A stretch of DNA of 64,000 nucleotides. Origin: Paratrimastix pyriformis. Its lineage: Eukaryota > Preaxostyla > Paratrimastigidae. A model generated the notes under the pieces. That model had not been told where the DNA came from. It saw only the letters and a program-made list of their open reading frames with translations, and searched no databases. The position numbers and the translations under genes were made by a program. Each line of letters opens with the position of its first letter. The first letter of the stretch is position 1. This document shows, in pieces, positions 55,146 to 64,000 of the stretch. The stretch is taken from positions 1 to 64,000 of the forward strand of contig JAPMOS010000076.1 of NCBI GenBank assembly GCA_027972325.1, written 5' to 3'.

Positions 55146-56136
55146 ATGACGGAGCCGCCGCATCCTTTCATCATCAAGTCTGTTGCCGCAGGACCCATGT
55201 CCAGTATTCGTCTTCGTCCATTATAACATTTAGATCGGTTGGAGATAATTCGACGCACCGCTTCACTCTCCCCCAGCAACTTTCATATGCCGAGTTTTGT
55301 GATATGCTCTGTCAAGTGCATCAATGTCAAACCATCACTTGCGTTGAATATCAAGACGAAGACGGTGATATGTGCACGATTGGCAACGATGGCGAATTGG
55401 CCCTCGCCTTCGATTTCGCTGCACGAAGTGCCGACCGTCTCCTTCGCGTTGTTGTGAACCGACCCGGTCCGTGAAGTTTGGCATCTCACTCCACAAAAAA
55501 CATCGGCCAACGATCCGCATTCTGCGGCCCTTTTCTTCTCCCATCCTCCTGCTCTTCCCTCTTCCCCTCTGTCTTGTGTCGTATTTTCGCCATCTCTTGC
55601 ATCGTCGTCATCACGCTTCTGCTTCTGATGCTTGTACGGATTCATCTCAACATTTCTGCGACCATTCCAGTTCCTGCGGTGGTTCCAGTTCCGGCTGCGG
55701 CTACGGCTGCGGCTCCAGCTACCACCACCGCCGCCGCCATCGCCGCCATCGCCGCCGACGCCGCCGCCGCCGCCGTCGCCGCCGTCTTGGGTGGCACCAG
55801 GCGCGGAAAGCCCCCTCGTCTGTTTGCCTTCCCCATGAGATGCTCCCAGTTCCAGCTCCCCTCTTCGCAACCTCCGCAACCTCTGTGCGCCCTCTTTCGG
55901 CCTTTTCAGACACACCCGATGCTCCGGCATCCGCGCGCCGCTCCCGCCTCCGCTTTTCCCCAAGGGGCACTCCGACAACAACGGCGCCCCCTCCGGCACC
56001 TCTGGACACGCCAGCGACCCCCTCGGACACAACCGCGAGTGATGATGCGTCCCCCTGCTGGAGCCGCGACAGCCTCGGTCGGGCAACCTTGACTTTTGTC
56101 GCAGGAAAGCCTGTTCTCTGCCTCAGAAAAAAATGA
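55146..56136 (+). CDS. PB1-domain protein with Ala/Pro/Ser-rich tail
   Basis: ATG at 55146 begins MTEPPHPFIIK; a 54-nt intron (donor GTCTGTTGC, acceptor ATTTAG) joins SVGDNSTHRFTLPQQLSY. The fold continues with AEFCDML, then CVEYQDEDGDMCTIGNDGEL, the acidic OPCA motif of type I PB1 domains, and LLRVVVNRP. PB1 domains pair head to tail with other PB1 domains in signalling, autophagy-receptor and NADPH-oxidase proteins. A second intron begins at a GTCCGTG donor near 55469. The remaining exon is low-complexity (Ala/Pro/Thr runs, GCCGCC repeats) and the favoured frame ends LTFVAGKPVLCLRKK at TGA about 56136. The Lys in the N-terminal strand (FIIK) is present, so both PB1 faces may exist. Confidence 0.7.
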
Positions 56137-56823
56137 CTCGAAAGGAGATCACCAGAGGGGGGGACTCCCCTCTTTGACGCTCTTTTAAGTCGATAAGTCA
56201 AAGTGGGTGCCTGCCCGATGCTGTCGTTTCGTCTTGGCTTCATGAGTCCCCACCCCCACCCCCACCCCCACCCCCACCCCCACCCCCACCCCCACCCCCA
56301 CCCCCCTGCCGAGATTCACTCCTCCTCCCACCCTTCGCTGGTTTGTGGCGCTCGGATTTTCCAACAAATTTTGAACCCCCTGCGTGTGCTGTGGGCGTGG
56401 GTCCTGGAAGGCGTGGGTCCTGAAAAGGGGCCATTTGAACCGGGGTCGCCACAGGGTCGGCCCCCCAGCGGCGCCGACCTCCAACCCCTTGGAGGAAAGG
56501 ATGGAGGTCGCGTGCGTGCTGGGGGCGTGGGTCCTGGAAGGTGGAGGGGTACTCGCTTCGCTGCAGGCGATGCACTCCCACGTGCAGCCACAGAAACAGA
56601 AGCCGGACGTTCAATCACTCCTTCGGTTCTTGTACACGACTGACTGACTGACTAATACACGGTGTCCGCCGCGGCATCCGGTCGTGCGGGGCAGCGGCAA
56701 AAGACACCCAAACGAACAAAAAGGGGCCCAAAAACAAAAGGGAACGAGTTCCTCCCGAAAAAGCGGTTCCCAACCAACAACAACAACAGCAACAGCAAAC
56801 AACAACAGCAAAGGGACGCGTCT
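56137..56823. other. Convergent intergenic region with (CCCCAC)n and a repeated GC-rich motif
   Basis: A CCCCAC array lies at 56250-56304. The phrase GCGTGGGTCCTGGAAGG occurs at about 56395 and 56527, with a third partial copy between. GACTGACTGACTGA lies at 56639-56652. No exon chain is supported. Confidence 0.5.
56250..56304. repeat. (CCCCAC)n array, about 9 units
   Basis: Perfect hexamers between the convergent 3' ends of the PB1 and villin genes. Confidence 0.95.
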
Positions 56824-58559
56824 TTAGAAGAGGCCCACGCGCTTCTTGAGGTCGCGCTGGCGCCATTCCTTGAGGGCGTAGAAGGCGTCGCGGGTCATCT
56901 TGAACACCCGCTGGAACTCCTCGTCCGAGAGGGCGGCCTGGAGGTGGGCACACAGGAAATGATGATTGGGCGGTGATGATTGGATTGGATGCTGCTGCTT
57001 GGATGCTGATGATGCTTGGATGAGATGATGATTGTGGTCATTGGGTGATGCTGATGATTTCTCGCCGGCTGGCGAACGGTGGGGGCGGAGATAATGTGCG
57101 GCCGGGTTTGGGGATGCGGACCTCGCGGTGGGTCGGGTCGACACCCGCAGCATGGGCGCTGGCAGGGATGGCGGGCGCGCCCTGGGCAGCCGGAGCCGGA
57201 GCCGCAGCAGCGTGGGCAGGGGCGGCTGCGAAAAACAGCAACAAACAAACAAAACACACAAGAAGATGAGGGAACGATCCTAAAGCGAATGGTGTCGTGG
57301 ACATGGCGAGCCAATCATCATCATCATCATCATAATCCAATCATGACCATCAGCCAATCATCTTCAGCAGCCAATCATGACCATCAGCCAATCATCCCCA
57401 ATCATCATTCACGACATGGGCTAAAAGGCCCCCCCACCCCCCAAACACCAACCCAAGAGAGGCAAATCTCTCACACACCCGCACGAAGGCGAGCCCCCCA
57501 TCACCATCAAACCACGGGGGGAGGATCCTGGCGGCGGACCGGCGGGGGCCGGGGCGGCCTCGATGGCTGCCTCCTGGGCCTTGGCGGCCTCCCGCTCGGC
57601 CTTCATCTTACGCAGGCGCTCCTCGTAGGGGTCCACCCAGCCCGAGGCGTTCGCCGGGGTCATCTGCTCCTGGCGCTGCGCGTTGGCGCCCGGCCGAGGG
57701 AGAGAAGGGGATGGGGATGAGCTTCAGGTCATCCGGCCGCGAAGCACGCTGCCCATTCCTACCGGACGAGACTCGCGCGAACTGCCACCACCACAGGCAG
57801 TGGCCACCGAGCCGAGATTCCCGTCAGCTGCCGCACCGACACAAGACGGGACACAGCGACACAACAAGGCACCCCGCCCAGGGACCTTGCGCTCCTCGGC
57901 CTCCTTGATCTCGCGCTTGCGGCGCTCGTAGGGATCCTCCCAGTGGCGGCCCTCCTCCGCGGCCTCAGCGGGGGCGGCCTCAGCAGGGGCAGGCTGCGCC
58001 TCCGGGGCGGGGGCGGCCTCAGCGGGGGCCTCCTGAGGGGCAGGGGCCTCTTGAGGGACAGCCTCGGGCTCGGGGGCAGGGGCAGGGGCGGCCTCGGGCT
58101 CGGGGGCGGGAGCCGGGGTCTCCCTGGACAGAGCCCAACGGCCAGCCAGGAAGAAGAGGAGGAGGCGAGATGTAGTGAGTCATTAGAACATCATGGGAGG
58201 ACCATCGTGTAAATGAGAATAGGTGAAGAGGTGGACGGGACGAAGGGGGAGCAGATGAAGGCAGGAGGGAGGGGGGGAGAGGAGGTGGCTACAGACTCGA
58301 CGGGCGCCGGGGCCGGGGCCGGGGCCGGGGCCGGGGCAGGGGCCGGGGCCGGGGCCGGGGCGGTGGCGACGGGGGCGGGCTTCTTGGACGGCAGGGAGAA
58401 CGCCTGGCGCGCGAATTGTTGTGGTGTGTGGGGGGATGGCGGTGCGTGGCAGGAAGGTGATGGTGGGGTGGTGGTGGTGGTGGTGGTGGGTGGTGGTTGA
58501 GGTGGTGGTTGAGGGTGGTGGTTGAGGTGGGAGTGGTTGGGGTGTGGGTGGTTGAGGGT

Positions 58560-58594
<35 letters not shown>

Positions 58595-58787
58595 GGCGGG
58601 ACGGACGGGGCTTGGGCTGGGAGGCCTGGGCGGCCCACGACAAGACAGCACACACAGACAAACATACGGAGCCAACAACGACACACGCACAAACGCACAC
58701 ACACGACAGCAACACGGATCGGCGCAATGCGGAAGAAGTCGAAAACAAGGGAGAAAGTTAGGCCAGTGAGACTGGATGGGACCGGAT

Positions 58788-58831
<44 letters not shown>

Positions 58832-59612
58832 AGGGAAGGAGCGGGCAGCGCGGGGGCGGAGGAGCAGGGGCACGCGACAGTGAGCGGGGGTGTGGGCTGG
58901 GTGTGCGGGCCTTCTCCTCCTCCTCATCGGCGGCCTCCCAGCCGCGGAAGTGGGCCGTGAACATGGGCGGCTCATCGCCCTGCTCCACCCGGATGATGGC
59001 CGTGTCGGCCGGCTTGTCCGGGGCAGACGAGACGTACTCCTGCAAGGGGCGCGCAGCGGGGCAGGGGATCGAGGTGCCGTGTTGGTGAAAAACTGAATGA
59101 GGGAACACGCCAACCCCGCACGTCATGAGGCCACAGCAGCAGGCAGCATCATCCAATCATCATCATCATCATCATCAGCGGCAGCCAGGGACCTGGGCGA
59201 TGCGCATGGACTCGGCCTTCTCGGTGGCGTTGCTGCCCCGGCCGACCCACACGTAGACCTCACGGCCCGCATCGAGCAGCATCACATCGTCGGTGCACAG
59301 GTCGTCCTGCGAGAAGTTGTTGATCTCGTCCACCTGCAGGAAGGACCCCTGTCCGTGTGAGTTGGTTCGGGGGCGGGAGCCCAAACGAGAGCGGGTGACA
59401 GACGCGGAAGACGCCTGTGGCGTTGCTGCATTGGAAGAGGCGCGGCTCGGGGATGGAGTCGTCGCCCAGGTAGTCGCCCTGGGCATACTCGGCCTTGCCT
59501 GCGCCCGCCCAGAATCCCCAACCAGACCCCCCACAGAAAGCGAAAAAAGTTGGGAAAACGCGCAGATTCGGGGGCACCAAAGTGAGAGAAAGCAGGCCCC
59601 ATCAAATCGAGA

Positions 59613-59652
<40 letters not shown>

Positions 59653-62600
59653 TCGAGCCGCGCAGCATCAGAGAGCAGCCGCCACAGAAAGACGACGGGG
59701 ATGCAGAGGCAATCCCATCATCCCACCGCCATCCCGTCATCAACCAAGCATCATCTATACCACCATCCAATCATCATCCCACCACCATCCAGTCAGCATC
59801 CCGTCAGCGCAGGGGGCAGCTTGGGGAGGCAGGGGGCAGCTTGGGGAGGCAGGGGCAGCTTGGGGAGGCAGGGGCAGCTTGGGGAGGCAGGGGCAGCTTG
59901 GGGAGGCAGGGGGCAGCTTGGGGAGGCAGGGGGCAGCTTGGGGGGACATGCAGGGGTATGGGGGTATGGCAAGGTGCGGACCGCCCAGGCAGGCCCAGAA
60001 CTCGTCGCTCTCGGCGCCCTCCTCGCAGAGCTCCACCCGGCGGTCGACCTTCAGCTGGTCGGCGATCGCCTGGGCGAACTGGCGCTCCTCCTCGTTCGAG
60101 CCGCGGCCCAGCCAGACGTACTGCACCTCGGGGGTCTGCAGGATGAAGCTGTCCCCGCTGTTCAGGGCGGTGGCGCTCTGCCGGGGGGGGGGGATGGGCG
60201 GGCGGGGTGGGGGTGGGACGTGAGCCGGTCAGATGGGCGGGATTGCGAGCAATGTGTCGATGTTACCCCCTGATCGTTGTCCATGCAGTGTGTCTGTCTA
60301 TCGATGTCAGTCTGTGCAGCCGGCCAGGACAGACCAGGTCCACCTGGACGGCGCGGGTGTTGAGGGGGGTCGTGCCCCGCACGTGGAAGAGGGCCGTCTC
60401 CTCGAGCTGCTCCTGGGACTGATCGCCCTTGACCGAGGCGAACCCGCTCGGGAAGCCGCCCTGCACGGGGTGGATGGGATTGGGTGGGTGGATGGGATTG
60501 GGTGGGTGGATGAATGGGTGGGTGGATGAATGGGTGGATGGATGGATGATGGGATGATGGATGATGGGATGGATGATGGGATGGATGGTGGGATGGGATG
60601 GGGAGAGGGGAGGAGGATGATGAAAACCCGGGCGATGCGTACGGGCGCCAGGAAGAGCCGCGCGGCGGCGTGTCTGGACACAGACGACACAGCCACACGC
60701 CCCGCCACAGGCCACATCCACCTGCCGGACATCACCACCAGGCTCACCACGGCACGGGCGGGATGGCGAACCTTGCGCACGATCATGTGGCCCTGGAAGA
60801 GGGACAGGAAGTGGTTGGGCTCCTTGTTCATGACCACCCGCACCTGCACCGGGTTGCCGCCCATCTGCCGGTCCAGGTCGACCGTCAGGAAGGCAGACGA
60901 GCCGCGCTCATCCTGCGGGGAGGAGAAAAGAAAAAAGATGATGATGATGCCTGGATGATGATGATGACAGGATGATGGATGATGGATGATGATTGGATGA
61001 TTGGATGATTGGATGATTGGATGAAGGTGATGATTGGACGATGATGATTGGACGATGGTGCTGGGTTTGGCTGATCGATGATTTAATGATGCTGATCAAT
61101 GGATTCATGGCAGAGTCGGGGGTGGGGACGAGTGGGGACTTGCGACATCGAACAAAGCCATTGCTCGATGGGGCCCCGACGTTGTGTGCGTGTGCGATGG
61201 GTGGTGCAACCCAGGGTGCAGGGGAGGGCGGGGGGTGGGGGGCAGAGCATCACACGGACGGCGGAGCTGTCGCGTCCCTGCCAGAAGTAGAGGATCTGCT
61301 TGGCCCGGTTCTTCTGGCGGTACTGGTAGAGCACAATGTACGAGTCGCCTGGGGGTGGGGTGGGGTGGGGTGGGGTGGGGTGGGGAAGGATGATGAGTGT
61401 GAATGTCGGATCGGACAGGGGGTGCGGGGAAAACATGTGGACATCCAGATGTCGCCCTCGCTTCCGGGTGTGGGCATGCTATTGGGCATGGTTTTGTGGT
61501 TTTCCAAGTTGCGCCGCCTCGTCCGCTCATTATCATCGTTGGTGTCGACACCACGACACAATCATCACCACCACCAATCACCACCCCAATCATCATCACG
61601 ACCCAATCATCGTTGTCGACACCGCGACCCAATCATCACCCAATCACCGTCATCCTCAGGGCGCGGACCAGCGTAGAATGTGCCGTACGTGTCGAGGGGC
61701 ACATCGACCTTCTGGAAGTTCTCAATACGCCAGATCTTCATGTCCTCCGAGCCAGGGTCGGCCTCGACCATCTGCACACAACAGCAGAAACATGGGCCGG
61801 ACATGAGCACCATCATGCAGTGAGTGGGGGGACACATCATTGTCATCATCACCATCATGAGACATCCTCATCATCAGCCAGATCATCATCATCCTCATCG
61901 TCATCATCCATCGTCATCATCCATCACCCAGTCATCCATCCTCCTCATCCAGTCATCCGTTCATCATCATGGTCCAGTCATCATCATCATCATCCAGTCA
62001 TCCAGTCATCATCCACCATCATCATGGGGCATGGACACATCACGGCGACCAGGCGGAGGATGGGGATGGCAGGGGGGCGCGGGGACCTTCTCCTCGGCCT
62101 CGGCCTGCTTGCGGTGGAGCGCCTTGACGTCGACGGGCGTCTGCACGGGGCGGGCCCGGCCTGTGAGGCAGCCAAAGACAGCCAAACCGCACAGGGGATG
62201 GATGCGAGGAGGGGGAAAAGAAGACGAGCAGAGCGAACATGAGCCAAAGAAACGACACAGACGCACAGACGCAGCACAGACATAGGGGGGGGGGGAAATC
62301 CCATCCAATTTCCTCCTTTTCTTTTCTGAGTGCATTTGATCAAACATGAGGTCCCACCCGTGTCAAAAAAAAAAAAAAAAAAAGAAATCTGAGAGAGGAA
62401 CACCGCAAGAAGGGTCGTGGAGGCGCAGCAGTCCACGAGGGAAGCGCCACCATCATCAAGCACTATCCACCAGGCACACGCAAGCAAGGCAGCAGTCCGC
62501 ATGGCCGGGAGCCATCGGTGCTCACCACACACACAGGCACGCACGCAAAGGCACGCACACAAAGGCACGCATGCCCACACAGGCAGGCACACACCCGGGG

Positions 62601-64000
62601 CGAGGCGGGAACGGACGAGCGGGCTCCTCGACGGGGGCGCGGATGGGTGCCCACTGGGCGAACTTGTCCTTCAGTTGGGTCGTCTCGAAGCCCTCCACGC
62701 ACCGGGTGATGGGCGTCCACAGGGGACGCGACTCGCGGGTCAGGAAATCCTGCAGCCACGGCCCCCCAAACACAGGCCAAGACATGCGGGGGGCAGGGCG
62801 GCGGTCGTGAGTGGGGCTGGAGAAACAGGAGGCACAGCACATCAGCCGACAACCAATCATCATCCAGCCATCACATCCAGATCATCCAGCCATCACCATC
62901 CAGATCATCATCATCCTCATCATCACCTTTGGGGGGGCGGACCTGGGCGTGCTTCATGGCGTCGGTCTTCTCCTGGGCGGTGGAGCCCTTGCCCACCCAG
63001 ACGTAGAGCTCGGTCTCGGCGTCGATGATGAAGCAGTCGTTGCTGTCCAGCATCGCGTGCACCAGCGGGTTGCCCTCGACCGGGGTCACCTGGGTCTCGC
63101 CCGAGGCGTCACACACCCTGCCAACCAGAGGGATGTGGTCATGGCGAGGATGATTGGATGGTGATTGAGTGATGATGATGACGATTGGCGATGATGATGA
63201 CTGGATGATGATTGGATGCTTGAAACATGGGACGATGTGGAAAGGCTGAAGCAGGTGGTGATGTTGGATCAGTTGGCCGGGCCTCGTGTGTGTGTTTTGG
63301 TTGGCGCGGAGAGCACGGTCATTAGCGAGCTGATGGTTGGATGCTGATGGTTCTGGCGCCACCACCTCCCGACCGGCCGGGGTGCTGGCTGACCGATGGA
63401 GGCACTATCTCCGGTACCACCAGGTCATGTGGGTTCGCATGTGGGTGTCATAATGCTGCTCGTGTCGGTTGTTGTTCGGTTCAGAAGGAAAGGACTTGGA
63501 ACAGTGACGAGTGACAGTTGCGAGTGGAAGCTCTCCGCGGAACAGTGGGGCGGGACGGACCGGTAGAGCTTGGCGGCGGGGCGCCGCTCGAACTCGGCAT
63601 CGTCGCCCCCGGCAGCCGCGTCGGCCACCTCAGCCTGGCCGCCCAGCAGCTCCCAGAACGGGGCCGCGTCCTCCGTGGCGTCCGTCTTGCCGTCGTCTGG
63701 CGAGGGAGGAGGGGCAGGACGATAAAGATGAAGATGGAATCCGACAAGACGAGGGGGAGGCGGTTATGACGGGGGTGATGATGACGGACCGAGCACAATA
63801 ACCTCCGCGCGACCCTTGCGTTCCTCGGTCCGCATCCGGGAGCAGACGGTCACACCCTTGGCCATCTCGGCACGCGAGGCCTGGGCGCCGTTCCATTGCC
63901 TGTCGGGTTCGGTCGACAAAGTCAAAATCAATCGCGGGAGTGTCGTGGTGTTGGTGCAGACCAGATGTGAAGTCCGGCATCGAGGATAAACACGTCGCCA
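56824..64000 (-). CDS. Villin/gelsolin-family actin-binding protein with headpiece (5' end outside window)
   Basis: It caps, severs or bundles actin filaments. From the right edge: WNGAQASRAEMAKGVTVCSR and RKGRAEVIVL (end of a gelsolin repeat), then DSNDCFIIDAETELYVWVGK (63.0 kb). WRIENFQKVDVPLDTYGTFY plus GDSYIVLYQYRQKNRAKQIL begin the next repeat, and PNHFLSLFQGHMIV ends it. LFHVRGTTPLNTRAVQVDL and VQYVWLGRGSNEEERQFAQA, then LLDAGREVYVWVGRGSNATE and PPMFTAHFRGWE, complete two more. A long Pro/Ala/Glu linker follows. The last exon, LSDEEFQRVFKMTRDAFYAL then WRQRDLKKRVGLF and TAA at 56824, is a villin headpiece with the Lys-Lys-x-x-Gly-Leu-Phe end. Repeats 3-6 of a six-repeat villin are seen; the first lie beyond 64000. 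The gelsolin repeats have WVG(K/R)GS signatures. Confidence 0.9.
58305..58372. repeat. Coding (GGGGCC)n hexanucleotide repeat in villin, encodes (Ala-Pro)n
   Basis: About ten units with one GGGGCA interruption lie within an exon; read on the minus strand they give APAPAPAPAP between QAFSLPSKKP and VES. Confidence 0.88.
58560..58592. repeat. Poly-G run, about 32 nt, villin intron
   Basis: C run on the transcript, close to the short exon-like ASQPKP, whose donor is GTCCGTCC. Confidence 0.9.
58785..58829. repeat. Poly-G run, about 43 nt, villin intron
   Basis: The longest homopolymer in the window; C on the transcript. A similar run of about 32 G lies at 59615-59646. Confidence 0.9.
59815..59945. 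repeat. (GGCAGGGGCAGCTTGGGGA)n minisatellite, villin intron
   Basis: Seven units of 19-20 bp differing by one G, just before the donor of exon EFWACLGG. Confidence 0.92.
60470..60610. repeat. (GGGTGGATG)n / (ATGGGATGGATG)n array, villin intron
   Basis: GATG-family array; further copies of the same kind at 60935-61030, 61860-62030, 62860-62930 and 63140-63215 are all in villin introns. Confidence 0.92.

Noticed and set aside
56200-56310. CCCCAC array as a possible telomere or CRISPR-like array
   Set aside because: Six-base perfect tandem without spacers, and not at an end; an ordinary hexanucleotide repeat.

Overview
The window is nuclear DNA of a GC-rich, intron-dense, unicellular eukaryote. 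It carries orthologues of two cilium/centriole proteins (CFAP58 and PIBF1/CEP90), a villin/gelsolin with a headpiece, a DDX24/Mak5-type nucleolar helicase, a pyroglutamyl-peptidase, an ABITRAM (FAM206A) protein and a PB1-domain protein. This points to a free-living flagellated protist. A lineage such as an anaerobic metamonad flagellate is only a guess. Genes are packed on both strands. Introns are numerous (many 29-55 nt, others several hundred nt) and full of G/C homopolymers and GATG-, CCCT-, GGGGC- and GGGACG-type arrays. TAA, TAG and TGA all end recognisable proteins, so the standard code is used.

Layout. 1-4.9 kb: a minus-strand LINE-type retrotransposon (apurinic-like endonuclease plus reverse transcriptase) with, upstream, a segment reading as a ubiquitin-specific protease (peptidase C19) domain; its 3' end lies outside the window. 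4.9-10.4 kb: a gene for a secreted or ER protein, two more fragments of the same USP-bearing element, and a duplicated membrane-protein gene, one copy whole and one cut off at the element junction. 10.4-12.6 kb: an (AC)n array, the tail of an acidic protein gene and a small helical membrane protein whose exons match its repeats. 12.7-19.4 kb: a long many-exon helical (ARM/HEAT-like) gene. 20.2-26.8 kb: a low-complexity minus-strand gene or genes. 27.2-29.4 kb: pyroglutamyl-peptidase and ABITRAM. 30.2-35.1 kb: PIBF1. 35.5-39.1 kb: an unrecognised gene with Pro/Ala/Ser minisatellites. 41.0-48.5 kb: CFAP58. 48.8-55.1 kb: DDX24. 55.1-56.1 kb: PB1 protein. 56.8-64 kb: villin, open at the right edge.

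The most unusual features are: (1) the splice donors, which read GTCCG or GTCTG rather than GTAAG/GTGAG, with some GCCCG; (2) the C19 protease domain carried by a LINE; (3) introns that grow by repeating their own 3' splice site and following exon start; and (4) runs of up to about 45 C on the transcribed strand inside introns, some directly at the acceptor. Except for CFAP58, DDX24, PIBF1, villin, ABITRAM and the peptidase, functions are unassigned. Many exon limits are read by eye and may be off by some bases.
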